Shown: in pieces, positions 25,011 to 38,900 of the stretch | Numbering within the stretch: position 1 is the first letter of the stretch | Layout: each line of letters opens with the position of its first letter | Source of the DNA: Himantopus leucocephalus | Taxonomy: Eukaryota; Chordata; Aves; Charadriiformes; Recurvirostridae | DNA length: 64,000 nt | Assembly: GCA_003993805.1 (NCBI GenBank) | Contig: RSEF01000003.1 | Span: 37,033,130-37,097,129, forward strand | Direction: 5' to 3' | Notes under the pieces: generated by a model | What the model saw: only the letters and a program-made list of their open reading frames with translations | What the model was told of the DNA's origin: nothing | Databases searched by the model: none | Position numbers and translations under genes: made by a program

Positions 25011-28000
25011 CACACAAGACATGAGTTACTGAAATTACCAACCTCATAACGTTGGAAATGTGATTGCTTCTTGTGCTGCATTGTTCTACTCCTTAAACAA
25101 AAATTCTCAAATTAATGCCAAAGGTTCCTGTTTCAACAGAGATGCTACCAGAGTGTGTTAATTGTAGCTACATGCAATGCAAAAGTACTGCTGTATATAA
25201 AGAATATGGATTCATAAAGAAAGGTTCCTTTTTATTTGGCCTTTGTGAAGGACATCCAGATTTGTACACTTCTGGTAAATAATTCCAACATTGTTCAGAC
25301 TGTGTGCCTGCAACATTGGCATCAGAGCAAACCTTATCCCAAATTTGTATCACAAACTTGCCATAAAATCTATAGATTTGGGACATAAAGTATTGGCAAA
25401 CTGAGTGGTAACAGAGTTTGCAATTTGTGAACAAATGGTCTTAGACTGTACCATTTGAAAATACATCAATAACTCTTGAGCCTGGAGAATAATTAATTCT
25501 TTAGTAACTAAATGAACTAAATAAACTAAAACCAGCTTGTTCGCCGTGTTAGAGACCAGAGCACACAATGCACAAGGATGGGTGAGAAAGCAGAGGGCAC
25601 ACAACACTTCCTACAGGAGAAGTCTCCCTGGAAATGTTTCTGTACGTTTTGCTTGAATTTCTGGGCAAATTGATTTCTTTCCTTATTGCTTACTGGTGAT
25701 ATCTAAACATAATTTGCTTTTGTTAATGACCCTCATATTTTCATCCGCTCCTGTTACCTCTACTGCTGCTCATTTGGGGAAATGAGCAACAGAAATGTCA
25801 GTAAGTAGCCTGAGATCCTTTAGCTAAGTCTTGAGGTTTCTAAGAAATCTATTTTCCTGAAGTCTCATCTCAACAATACTCAGTAAAGCTCCTTACAAAA
25901 CCTCCCCATCTAAGGCTATCTAAAATTTCTCGCATTTTCTACTTTACAAAGAAAACTGTCCTACATTTAAACAGTTTTCAAAGGGTGTCTGTAATTCAGG
26001 AGCTCAAGCCACATTTTGAAAAAAGCTGTGTCTCTCGATGCCTTTAGCCATGACTGAAAGGGAGATTTAGATTTCTAACTCACTTAAGCTTTTTTTTTTT
26101 TTTAAATATGTCTGTCATCCATCTGAAACTAATTTACCCTATGCTTTTCCTTGCTAACTCTGTAGGAATTCATTCCAAGATGTCATCACTCTGTTGTTAG
26201 TTTTAAAATAGCTCCGTGTACAAATTTTCTGAGCGCTTTAAAATTTTCTTTCCAGTTTTGAAATAAGTGATTTGTCAGTGCTTCTTTCCAGTCTTACTCT
26301 TTCCATGGCTAAAAGACTTCAACAAGAAGAATAGAAAGCATTCAGCTTGCTTTTCTTTTTTTAAGCACATACATTTACACTGTAAGAAATATTTTGTAGT
26401 GTGAGGGTTAGACACCTCTGTTTTCATGCCTCATCGTAACATAGAAGCTGCTGTTGTTCGAGAAGCACCTTGCAGTTTTTCTTCAGGATCAGAGAGAAAG
26501 GTGAAGGGCCATGGAAGCCCTTTGTGCAAGTTTCCCAAGATCAGCACAAAGTCTAGTGGTGCCAGTAGAAGCAATGACATCACTAGTCCTCCTCTTGTGG
26601 GTGACGACGTTTGTGACAGAAGCTGTGCAAAGCAGTTGGTATAGGTGCTGGGCTCGGTTTGTCGACAGGGGTTGGGAGAGAAAAACAGGCTGCAGTCCAT
26701 TCACCACCAGCACCATTTTTTTGAAACATGTTGGCACCTCTTTATCAAGTAGGGGGGAGGAAGAGAAAGAGCAAAGACAGACCGAGTGCTGTGTTCAGAT
26801 GTGCAGCGCTCTTTCCTATCAGAGTTTAGTCTCGATCCCCCGACAGGCATTGATGAGGCTTTGCATTCTGCTTTTCAACTTCCATCAGTAGCAAACGGGC
26901 CCAATCCTGCCCTTAGTCAGGATCTTTCTCCCTTTTACTAACAAAATGGGGCTCCACCGCATCTTCACCTTGATTTATCGGTGTAAAACAAAGGTTCAAA
27001 GGGACCTCCCCATTTTATGGTTCACCATGTAGATCTGAACAGTTTCGGGACCATCTTTCCCAACATGAAGTAAGGCCGTTGGGAGCCAGGCCTTAGCCCT
27101 CCCTCTAAAACAGGTTGAGCTTAAACAGCGCAATGTAGTTCCTAAAGATGTAGCAAGTGCAGAAATAACAGAGCTGCTGTCTAAAGTTTACCTGAAATGT
27201 TTCTCTAGGAGATAGCAGTTCTCTCATGAATACTGTGACCATGAAGAACATTGCTATTCAAAACACTTTGAAAAATAATGCAAAGCCCCATAGGTAAATT
27301 GCATGCAATTATCCATGTATTGGAAAAGTTTTGTTCTGCTTCAGCTGCGTAATCTTACAGAAGTCCCACTGCACTTGCAACTCATTCTGACAATTCCCAA
27401 TTAACAGTCCCAAGCTTAGCCTCAAGTGTAAAGCTCAATTTCTTTTAAGGGAACGCAAAAAAAAATACTCCACATATATCTCTGGTATACTATAAATCAC
27501 TGTGACACTGTGTTTTCACCCTTATCACCCAGTATACAGATGCTCTTCTACTTCCCATCTCCATCTTATCTCAAAAAACACCCCAGGACATGCTGAAGAG
27601 CTGTCTGTCCACCAGAAGTATTTTCATGGTTTATAGAGGGATGATTGAATGTAAAGTTTTTTGGGATGAGAGAAAGAAAGCACTTAAATACTCATTCAAA
27701 TCTGAAAAATGAACTCCTTTTGGAAAATTGTTTTTGAGAGTATGATGCAAGCAATTTCTTCCTTATATTTTTTAGACAAGTAATGATGGGCAAATTGGAC
27801 AAAATAGTAATTTCCTATAATGTTTCACTCTATGTTTCACTAATAACTTTTCAATTATCATGAAACCACTCTGTAATTAGATAGCAAATATATAATAACT
27901 TTTACCATTTAAATTATGAGATAATTGTAATTTAATTAGGCTCCACACTCCACATTCCCACACATACATAAACTGCTTTAGAAAATACTTTGTAGAATTA

Positions 28001-31000
28001 AGTGATAATGCACTTTTTGCTCAGATGCCAAAGTAGGTAATTTAGAAATAGATATGACAGACTGAGCGTCAAGGACACAGAATAAGAATTTCTTCAACAA
28101 AAATGCCTTATCCACATCTGACAAGACTTTCCTCGTCAGTCAAAAACCTATGTTGCCACTGCTGGAGTGACAATGTAATTGAAAAATGAGTAAGAAAGAC
28201 AAGCCGTCTGAGAGCTGCACCTCAGCGGGGGGGTGGTCTCCTTAGACCTCAGTGGTGTCTCACCCCGCCAGTGCCAACAGGCCTTTCTCTCTGTGACAGA
28301 TCACATTTACAAACAGGGAAGGAACTCAGCAGGGACTGACTTGTTCATGTACTTCAGGGACCACATTTGGTTTTTTGTGATGTCAGCTTAGGGTGGAAGG
28401 ATTGAGGGCCAAGGATGTGCCTGGAAGGATGCTGCTGTCGCGTCTGATCTATGGGTTGGCTGGGTGCTGACTGTGGCAAATGGGCTGGCTCCCCTCATTA
28501 CCTGCTCCTGCGGGAGCACAGGTTGTTCCCTTATATCTCTTTTCAGTGACTGCTCCAACTCGCTTTGACTTTTTCCCACTTTCTTCTTCTCTGAATCACT
28601 TTGCTTATTCTCACTTTAGTTTCCTTCAGTGTCCTTATGCAGCTTTCTTCTCCCATTTCTTTCTATTCTTTCTTCCCCAAGTGCACTTTCATATCTGCCT
28701 TGCTTTGCTGTGTCTCTTTTCTTGCCTCTTTTTCTTATCACCAACCAATTCCTCCTTGCTGTCCTTCCCATGTTCCTGTTTTCTGTTCCCTTACCTTTGA
28801 GGGCAGGCCACTGTGTGGGATATAATACATTCTGCAATAGAGACCACGCCGCGGAGAAGCTACTTTTCATCCTTAGCTGTTAAAATCATTCCTGCTCTCA
28901 CTGTCAACACGGTGACTATCCTTTCCGAATGCCGTCACTGATATCTTACATCACCTAAATTTTGTACACAACTGGCCAGAATTGTCTATGATCAAAGCAT
29001 CACGCTACAGACCAGAGGCGTGCGTCTGAGCCTCCCTCCCAATCTCTACTTACACTGACACCAGCCAGCTGACCAGCAAAGGGACCCCTCGGCCCCTTGG
29101 CCAGCCAAAGTTAGCCAGCGGCACCAGAGCTGGAGACCTGGTCTCCCAGCTGTCCCTGCCCAAGACCCAGGGGTTACCTGCTTCCAAACATGGCCACACC
29201 TGAGTAGAGGACACTGTATACCTCTCCCAAATATTCTGAGGGCAACTACTGCAATTAGATATGCAGAAAAGTAAGGTCATAAAAACATACATTGTACATT
29301 CAAACATCTTTTGACCCCTTTGGCAACTGAAATAATTGTCCTGGCAGAGGACATCAACTAATCCCTGAAGGCCACAGCTGGAGGACTGCCAAGTTTCTGA
29401 ACCAAGGAAAGAAGGACTGAAGAGGTTGAATAAGCCTGAATAAACCTTAAAAAAATTCAAGAGAACCTTTGTTGTTGCAGGGAAGGTATTTACTGTAATA
29501 ATAACAGTTACAAATAAGAGCCTGAATGAATTCTGAGAATATCTTCCTGGTAACCTACAGGAGAAAAAAAAAAATCATCCTGTGAAAAACTGATGGAAAA
29601 ACCTTGGAATGAAAATATATGAGCTGAGGATCTATGGAAATACTCTGATGTTTATTCTTTTTTTTCTTTTCTTTTTTTTTTTTTTCATTCCAATTGCTTG
29701 TTTTCTGAATGAACCAGCTCTTAAGAGCTACCAATGATCATTGTCCCAAACCATCTTAGAGATTATATAATAAACAAACAGTAGATTTCTCTGATTATGC
29801 ATATTTTGCAAAGCCAACATAAGTCTGCTCATTCTGGTAATAACATATTTCCCCTTACTGTCTATCTCAAACATTAAAAAAATCATTGATTGACTGTGGA
29901 CTATTGTGACACTAAAGATCAATTATTCAGTCCAGAGGTCACTGGTTTTATCTCTACACTAGAAAACTGGGACAGTTTATAATTTATTTTAACATTTAAA
30001 AATGCAGTATTTTTCTAAACGTGCTACAGCCCTAATTAATCTTTGATAAAATCTTCAAAAAAATCACAGGAGGATGTGTAGAATGTTTCAGTGCTGCAAA
30101 AGCTAACACGTTCACTCAGATTGTGAGATCTTTAAAACTCACTGCAAGATTAATATCGTATTTTAACATAAGATAGCTCTAGAGGAAGTATTCCACCTCC
30201 ATTATATGCCAAGCCTGGCAGCTGTGCCAGGCTTTGCCTTTTACAGCCAGCTGTGTCTTCCCTGAACTGTCTTAATATAAGTTCTGTTCAAAGAGATATT
30301 AATCAGACCAGCTAGACTGCTGGGACTTAATGTTTCCACTACCTACTTTTTTATCTAGCCTTATAAACTTTATATTGAGATATAAATTAAGATTTCAAGT
30401 GCTCTTATTTGCTTCTCTGACTCCTTGCCTGAGGCTCCCTTTAATTCTAAGCTGTCTGTTGAGCTATACAAATGATGCATGTGAGAATACCATCAGCTTT
30501 GATATGATGTTTATTTCTTCCTGTTAATAAAAAGATTTCCCATTTTTTATGCATATTTCTGGTGGTTAAAGAAAATGCCATCTATGTAGTGCTTTAAGGT
30601 TCACTATGATGGAAAGGCTTTTTATTAAAACAATATTTTTCTCTAGTTTCAAGATTGGCACTTGCATCCTCTAATTCTGACAGTTTACATTATTTCTTTG
30701 CATAATAGGATTGAAGCAGTGGAAGATTAACAGGAGGCAATCTAATTTAATGGTTGCAATTATAGTTGATGAAGGAATGTGTTAATCAGGAAAAATATAA
30801 GTCTGATGACTTCGTATGTGGAAAAAAACAGAAAAGAAGGAGAAAACGGAGATGAGAAATCTGTGCAGGGTGAGCTTGCTTATCTATATATCCACTTTTG
30901 TTCTAGAACCATATTTTAATATAGATATTCTGGCATAAAATTGCATCCTAAAGTACATAGGCTGTGTCAGTCTGATGGCTCAGCCAATAGAAAATATTGA

Positions 31001-31806
31001 GGAGTTACTCAAACTTCACTAACACCGGGATAGTCACTGATAGAAGAAAAACACTTTACTTACCAGATCATCTGCTTAGGCAGAGCTAACGCCTGTGTAG
31101 CAAAAATGATCTGTGGGACCACTTCTGTATCTCAGCTGTACTTTCATCCTCCAAGTGTATGTACATACATTACAACTTGAGAAAACTCTACCAGGATGGT
31201 GTTGGCCATTATTTCCTAAAAAGATGTAAACGGCAATCTTCCTGTTGCTCTAATATGTAATGTAGCACACAGCAGGGTATTGTGACCTCACAGATCAGCC
31301 ACTCAAAAAGAGTTCAGGGAACTGCTGTCATTCTTCTCTCCTTAGGAGTGGTCAAGGGCATGCATTTCCATAAGACAATGTATATGGCATTATTTAGTTA
31401 TTATCAGTATGATATGGCAGATAATTTAAAGAAATGCAGCAATTTCATCAAATAGAATTTGACACGTGCAGAACATGCTTCCTCATTTTTATCTCATATT
31501 TCAGGGGGTGAGGGAGAAAAGACTGCCCTTACCCAAAGGATGACCCTTCCTTCCCAGATGTCCTCAGTGTCCCCAGCCATTTGCTCCATGCATCCAAACA
31601 CAAAACACAGCGGTACTGCTTCTGCATCCACCGCCCCAGGACAACAAAGGTCTTGGTTCCTGCAGCAATCCTGCTGGCACCTCAGTGGACCACTGGACAG
31701 CAGCTGCTGGCCTCCTGTGAGACAGAAACCTTCATCTCCCAGGGCTGTGGCTATGAATATGAGGTGATTCTCAACTATAAAGCAAGAAGCACCAGTTTAG
31801 ATCCAT
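25011..31806. other. noncoding DNA, no secure gene
   Basis: Unique, mainly AT-rich sequence with T runs near 26090 and 29652-29685. GC-richer segments at 26430-26890, 28190-28520 and 29030-29200 carry open frames up to 136 codons on either strand, with no known motif. About 29990-30830 has TAAT-rich text and a perfect dyad (30211-30234) and could be conserved noncoding DNA, but this cannot be judged from a single sequence. A 29-nt splice-flanked segment on the minus strand at 31064-31092 is too small to call. Confidence 0.55.
30211..30234. repeat. perfect 10-bp inverted repeat with 4-base loop
   Basis: AAGCCTGGCA (30211-30220) and TGCCAGGCTT (30225-30234) are exact complements around GCTG. 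This is the longest perfect tight hairpin I noticed in the window. A simple estimate (4 to the minus 10 per position, a few loop sizes) gives less than one such site by chance in 64 kb. It contains TGCCA half-sites like those of nuclear factor I, which is suggestive only. Confidence 0.45.
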
Positions 31807-31906
31807 NNNNNNNNNNNNNNNNNNNNNNNNNNNNNNNNNNNNNNNNNNNNNNNNNNNNNNNNNNNNNNNNNNNNNNNNNNNNNNNNNNNNNNNNNNNNNN
31901 NNNNNN
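31807..31906. other. scaffold gap of 100 N
   Basis: Exactly 100 consecutive N, a conventional placeholder for a gap of unknown size. Apparent open frames crossing it on both strands are artefacts of translating N. Confidence 0.98.
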
Positions 31907-34900
31907 ACGTAATTTCCAAACTTAGGCATAGAAATAAAGAAACAATAAAATAGAATCTGAGGCAAGATTTCCTTTGGCCTTTGGGTTTTGAAACAAGTAT
32001 AATCATTAGCCTTTTCTCACAGATGCAACATGTACGTGTGATTTATTATCGCTGGTGTGCAATCCATCATGCTCCTATCTGTCCTCCTCCCTTGAGGTTC
32101 TCTCATTTTGAAATGTTCTCCCAGCACTCCCACTTCTGTGCTTGGCTCAGTCTTCTGCATTTGTTTAACATTTTTTTCTGAGCTAAGATCTTAATTGTTA
32201 AAATTGACTCTTAGAAGCAGTTAATGCCATGGCTCCTTAGAGTTTGAAATATTTGTTGTGCCTTCAGGATATCTCATTGAAAAGCAGACTTTGCAAATCC
32301 ACTGTATTATAATACCCATTTTCATCTGTTCTCCTAGGAAAGCTGTAATTGCCCTGTCCAATTGGCCTGGAAATGAAACCTGAATACTAATTTATTAGAG
32401 GTACTGATCCATATTCATTCAAGATACAACATAAATACCAAAAGAATTCATTCAGAAATGAATTTTGATTTCAAGCTCAGTTAGGAAGCTGACATTAAAG
32501 AAAAGATGGGCTGTGCATACCTCATTTTTCATCCATGGAATATGTTTTGTTTAAAACTTTACTGTAAAAGACTAAGTCAACAGACTGTTGCTCTTCTGAG
32601 CAATTTTATGTTTGGGAATTCTTGATTTTTTATCAGAAAGGGAGAAAAAAGTTTCTGTTTTGAAAAAAAAAGAAAACAGTAAATTGGTTACAGAAATCAA
32701 AGCGCACCCTTGCACCCGTCAGGTCTGTAAAAGAAAAAAAAAGGGATGTAACTTGCGAGCTGAACGATAGTGCACATCCTAATATGAATAATGACATGAA
32801 AAAAGAAAGTAAAGAAATGGAAATGAAAGAAATGAATAGAGGATATAAATGTAAGGAGCCATTTGGAACTTTAAAATGAGCTCACTGGAAACAGAAATGG
32901 AAAAACCATTGGACTGGAACATTGAATGACAAGGATGGAAAGAGGAAAGTGCAGAGGGAACCTTCCCTTGGTACACACACAACTGAAGTGGTTTCAGAAA
33001 CACTTAAGCAGAAGGATATTAGCTGGCTCGACTCAGGAATTATTTTGAGGTACTAAGGAGAACAGAAAGAGGTGATTATAAAAAGGTTCAGTCTTGTGAA
33101 TAATATTTAAACATTTTCCAGTTCTGTAATACACAGCAGGAAAATCTACTGCTATTATGCTAAACATCACATAATAAGAGGAAAGTTTTCAACAGCTAAT
33201 GTGGATGGCAAGGGTAGGTACCAAAACCTGTTCAAGAAGAGAAAGAACTGGGTATTTTACCAAGATTGAGTTGAGATTTGAGTTGTGCAATTAGAAGTGA
33301 TCAAAAACTAACCCAGCTTTCCACGTTTGCCATTTTCAGGGATGGGGCAGAGACAGGGAAGGAACAAAAACTAAAATAGAAAAAAATAGGACCAGGTCCA
33401 ATCCTGCTACTTACAGCTTGTTTGAGAAGTAGAACCCAAACTGCTGTTTCTACCTCAGAAGCTCTTGACAGACCTCCTTCTGTTTTCTGAGTCATCTCTC
33501 TTGTAGCCTGGCTACAGACCCATCCCTGTAAAAGCAACAGCAGAGCTGGACATTTCCCACCTGGCCTCCTTCTCCTTCAATCCCACCTTCGTCTCTCAGC
33601 CTGGCTGACCACAGCCATTTCCCTGGTCCCCCTGAGACTCCAGACCTGATGGACCTAGCCTGGGGACAGATGAGCACCAGCAAACAAGCACAAGTAACAA
33701 GTACCACTGGCTGAACCAAATCCAGTTACATTTCAAGTGTTTTCTGAGTCTGAAGAGAGAGATGTAACAAACAGGCAGCAACAGAACCGAGCTTTTCCGG
33801 TTAGATAGTATTTCGCTGGCAGAAATTCATAGAGTGAGATTAATAAAGACATACCTTAAATTAAAGATATTTTATGCCATGTTTACAGTTACAATTTCGG
33901 GCTATTTAATCTGCAGTTTGTTTAAACTTCCTATCTGTTAACGTATTATAAAATGTTTAGGCATTATTGAAAACAATACTGATTTCATAAAGCACTGAGG
34001 TAAGGAAGAGAGGGGTGGAAGTTTTTTGTGTGTCTATTTACCCTGACCACAAGACTTGTGTTCTGAAGTGTACATAAGGACCCTCTAGTTTTCACTGATG
34101 GCTATCTCAGTTACCTTCGCACAGGGCGTCATGGTGTGATGTGGACCTGTCCCATACGACCTCCTCTTTGTGTCAGCCCAGGGCTGCCACCATTGATAGC
34201 CTTTGACACTGCCAGTTTTTGGAAAACCTATTGAAGAAATGGCCTGAATGACATGTTGCCTGGGTATGGTGGTCAAAGAAATGTGGGTTTTGCCTGGTGT
34301 GGCAAGAAAAGTAGCAGCTATCTGGAAAAATCATTCTGTCTAGGAAATGAGAATAAGCTTTAATTGTCATCAAGGAAGTCCATGCCCTGCTTTTGAGTGA
34401 TTGAAAAGATTTTTTTTCCACTCTAAAATTGCAAAAAAACACAAAACCCCACATTTGTTTTATTTTGCACTTTCTGCTCTAAAAAGTTAACAAAGGACTG
34501 AGATTGTACTTGGTTTTTTTTTTCATCTGCAAGTGGGAGTGATCGATTAAATTAATTGATGTGGGAGAGGTGGGAAACTGCTGGAGGGGAACTGAATTAC
34601 AGAGGCACTCAGAGTGACACACGTGAAAGAGGACATATTTCCATCATGTGTACAGAAACACCTGAGGTACAAAAGACCTTGGGTAGCTACAGATGGCCAG
34701 GCGTCAAAGAGGCCAGAGCTGTGCCTGCCCTAAGACACACAGGCAGGACCCACAACGTGACTTGAAATGATGCATCCCACTGGGATCCTGCTCCCCTATG
34801 TCAGTTCCTTTCCTTTTGGACTAGAAGTGCCCCCAGAAGAAACTGATGCTTATGACTTAGCTCTTCCTGACAGACTTCCTAGGGGGATTTTTTTAATCAC

Positions 34901-35887
34901 TTTATGAGAAGATTGTGAGCCCCCGTAGGAAGCACTAGGAAGTGAGGAAAGATTAATGCTTCATTGCAGTTCTGGGTATCTGCAGGAGACATCTCTAAAA
35001 TTACCTTGCCTTATGAGTAGTGTCTTTAAATGCTGTTTTAGTAGCATTCATATCACCAGAGATCAGGAGCAATTTCATTCCTAGACCTCATTACTGACAA
35101 TCAGATGCAACAGAGTCTGCATCCCAGAAAAGAGAAAATGCACTGGTGGCATCCAAGCACCAAGCAGCAATGTGCTGGCTCAGTCAGCAGCACTAACCTC
35201 TGTACTCTTCCCACAGCAGGTCAGCCTCGCTTTATTTCTTTTCACCTTCCCCTGCTGCAATCAGGGACATGGGGACCAGAAGATCTGCACCACCTCCCCA
35301 TAGCAGGAACAGCCCTTTCCTAGCCAGCGTACCTCCCTCCCGCAGACCTTCAGGATCCCAACACCACACTGGGGGCAGCCTCCCAAAAGACCAGGTCTTG
35401 AGGCCAAATGAGATCAGATCATCTCGGCAACATGTGGAGGGATCCATAAAGGTCATCCCAGCCACACCACAAACAATGGTTTAGATGCAACTCGCTGGCC
35501 CTGTGATAGCTTTCTTTTTTGCAAGCAGCGTTGTGAAAAATTGAAATGCTGCTACTGATCACTACTGTGTCCTTTTTTCCATTTCTGTTTGTTTGCTTTG
35601 TGGATCCTTTTTTCCTTAGAAAATTCCTTGCAACCTATCAATTTGTCCTTAAAAATAAAATACAGGGAGCTGTCCAGCTGAGTAAGTACAATAGCCGTTA
35701 GTATGAACATTGTACATGAACTGACCACCCCACAAAACTTTAGAAATTTTTCCTTTTCTGTTTGATCTCCTGGCAAAATTTCTCTGTACATTTTGTCTTT
35801 TACCTCATTGTGTTTAAGTGTTATTTTCAGGGCTCAGCTGGAATTGTCATCGTTAACATTTGAAAATCTCAGGTACTATTTAACTTT
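31907..35887. other. noncoding DNA, nothing identified
   Basis: AT-rich unique sequence with somewhat GC-richer pieces at 33480-33670 and 35100-35460. Open frames up to 93 codons lack recognisable domains. No paired splice sites enclosing an open exon were noticed. Confidence 0.6.
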
Positions 35888-35993
35888 GAGCAACCTGGTC
35901 TAGTGGGAGGTAACCCTGCCCATGGCAGGGGGGTTGGAACTAGATGATCTTCAAGGTCCCTTCCAACTCTAACCGTTCTATGATTCTATGATT
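35888..35993 (+). mobile_element. CR1 LINE 3' tail, bird-type, 5'-truncated
   Basis: The text GAGCAACCTGGTCTAGTGGG, then CCCTGCCCATGGCAGGGG, GGTTGGAACTAGATGATCT and AAGGTCCCTTCCAACTCTAA is the hallmark 3' end of younger avian CR1 families, in the same order. It ends with TTCTATGATTCTATGATT, the ATTCTATG 8-mer repeat that terminates CR1 copies in place of poly(A). Only about 106 bp remain, so this is a dead-on-arrival insertion with no coding part. CR1 insertions normally lack clear target-site duplications, and none is seen. This is the main basis for calling the window avian. Confidence 0.93.
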
Positions 35994-38900
35994 ATTAGCA
36001 AAGTTGAAAGGCAAAGCCCTTAGATAAGCTCAGTTAAACAATTTTTAACATTAAAATAGATCAGTTGAGAAATTCAACTAATGCATCAGAAAAATTGAAA
36101 TTCTTCTTGTGGTGCCAAGAAATACCCAAGCAAAAGACATGCATTTCTACTTATGTCTTTGTTTTCCCTTTTTACTCAAATTTCATACATCAGCTCAGTC
36201 TACATGGCTTAGCACATTCACTTCCAAAACTTTAACAATCTGTAGTAATATGTATGCAAAGGAAAAGCTAAAAAAGAGCAACTTAAAATTTGTAAGTATT
36301 TTTCACAACTCTGAACTCTAATTAATTATGAATATTACTTTTATTTTTTTAAAATCAAGGACACTGAGGTCAATTCAGGTTTTTGTTTTGTTCCACTCTG
36401 AGCCCTACTCTAAATTAAAATGTCCTTCTTAAATTGTTTTAATCAGGGTTTATCTTTTCCATATGAAATACTAGAAATATTATGACATATAAAGCTATGG
36501 GGTACTATCATATTATACTCATCAATATAATTTTGTACTTCTGTTAAGCACCTTGACCAAAGTCTCGATAGAATTATGTGAAAACATGAAGAAATAAGAA
36601 GAAAAATCTTAATAGAGCATTTTCATATCCAAAAAAGGGTTTTTGTTTTTATTTAATTTTGAACAAGCTCAGCTTGTTCAGATTAGGGTTTTTTATGAAA
36701 GTGTGCTGTGTGTTCATACTGATGATGCATAAATATTGCCTATAACAGATCAAACTACTGGACATACTTAAAAACACTCAGTATTGGCCTAACTAGTGAA
36801 TACAATGGAAGAATTTTCCAATAACTTCAATGCCTATGGACCTGAGTCAATGCCAAGTGCTTTAGAAATTCTTAATTTCACAGTTTTCCTTCCCGATAAT
36901 TAATGTTTATGACATTGGTACTTATACCTCACCATGAAAACAAGCATTTCTGCTGCATATTCAACACAATGGCTTATTTAAATACATTTCAATTCATAAT
37001 TTATTTTAATAGATTTTCAAGTTTCTGCATCTCTGGAGGTTATTACATTTATTTTCCACATAAACCATCAAAAACCATAATAACCACAGACTTGAAAACA
37101 TGCTTCAGTCTCAAATCTGATGAAATGCTACCACCACTAGGCATGATATCTGTCACATACTATCCAGAGCAATGGACTGTGTAAATCACTCAGCTCCTGA
37201 GGACTCTCACACGCCCAAATTCTTTGTTGCAGTCATACCTGTGTTTTCATGTTCATGTTTATGCAACTTTCAAAGCACACATCCTCTTGTTATTTCAAAG
37301 TTCATGCAAATGCTCAGAAATTTTACTCTCATCTAAAAAGAAAACAAGAACAAGTTTTCCAAACTCTGTGGGAAGTGGAACACTGCCATTCTGCACAGCA
37401 GCACCCCAATGCCCTCAGCTGAGATTTGGTCCCCCCACTCAGTTGGATAACAGTTTTACATCAATATCACTGTTTTTAAGAAAATGAAGCATTCAATTAA
37501 ATGTTTTATATTTTCTTTAAAATTTGAAAGCCAAAAATCAAAAGACCTATATTTTCCTGCTGCAAAAATTACATTTTTCAATGGAACGATGCTTCTAAAG
37601 CTAACAAATCTTTTCTAAATCTTTCATGGGAACAAAGTTTATTTACTGACCAGCTTTCTACTAAATTCCTCCCAGATGTCCACGTGTCACAATTGGAAAG
37701 AACAGATGGGGTAGTGGACAGCAAATGGGGTCCAGAGAGATGAGGTAATCACCTGCAATGAGAAGTACATCTATGGCCTCCCATGTCATTCCCAGCATTT
37801 ATCTTGGTCCCAGACACCTGACCACTGGTGGCCTTCCTGTTTCTCAAAGCAACATGAAGTACTAGCAGTTCCAAAAATATAAGGCAAAATAAGGCTGGTT
37901 CTTCAAGACAAGTCACAGAAGTTTCCAAACACTTTTGACACACCTGTTTTTCACATTCTTTGATCTGCTGTGTTTCCAGAACGACGTACATGATCACATT
38001 GAACACTTAAAGCAAAAAGTGGAATGTCCTTTCTTCTTCAGAGATTCCTACTAGGTAGGTGCTTTGCAGAAATGTTTTATTTTTGCACAGTCAGGCAAGA
38101 AGGAAAAAAACCCCCGATGTTTTGTGAAGAAGAATTGCCTTTAGTTACTGTGTTGTTTCACAGAACTGCACTGAAGTGCTACCAACTCTGCGCAACCACT
38201 TGAAAAATATAATCACTATTTTCTCATAAATCAGTCATTTGTTTTTCACATTAATATCAAGGACCAGAAATCCATCTTTTTTTTTTTTTTAATGGTCATA
38301 TAAACAATGATATTTGAGAAATCAAAAAACTCAAAAGAACTTTACAAATATAAGTGATGTTAAAAAAGAAACATATTTTTTCCGGGGAGAGCCCAGATTT
38401 TCAAAAAAGCCAGCAAACCAGGGTAATGTGTTTGCTTTCTCTCCATTTCAAAGCTCCTGGGCTGTCACAGACACCTGTGTCCATGCCCTGCATTGCCTGT
38501 CAGAGAGAGCGCAATCCAGCACGCTGCAGTTAGTGTTGCAGAGGGAGAGATTTCCTGCCTACCTGGTAGTTTGGCGGGAGACTGTACTTTGAAATCTTGG
38601 TCTCCTCATGAGACAGGCCTGTTTGCCTGTCCTCCAGAAAAGGAAGGAGAGGTGAACGTATCTGTATGTGCAAAGTTACAGACCGACCTAGCCAATAGCA
38701 CCTGCAAAGTAAATTTCCAGTGATTAAAATGTACTTGTCTGTCAGTCCCTTCGAGCTCCTGGTCTTTCGTATTACATTCTGGGAGCACGCATAGGACTAA
38801 AATAGAAGAAATGCTATACAAGATAAAAAGGATGGATGACAGTCCCTTGGCATCACTTCTTTTATTCAGCTAGAGAAGCTGAAAGATTATTGTTACAGCA

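Noticed and set aside
29050..29460. 136-codon minus-strand frame
   Set aside because: Mixed composition with no domain; its GC-rich end explains the lack of stops, and no paired splice sites were found.
31064..31092. 29-base minus-strand segment between a good acceptor and a GTAAGT donor
   Set aside because: Too short to assess; micro-exon-like pairs are expected by chance in this much DNA.
31581..32006. Open frames running through 31807-31906
   Set aside because: They cross 100 N and only look open because N cannot be translated as a stop.
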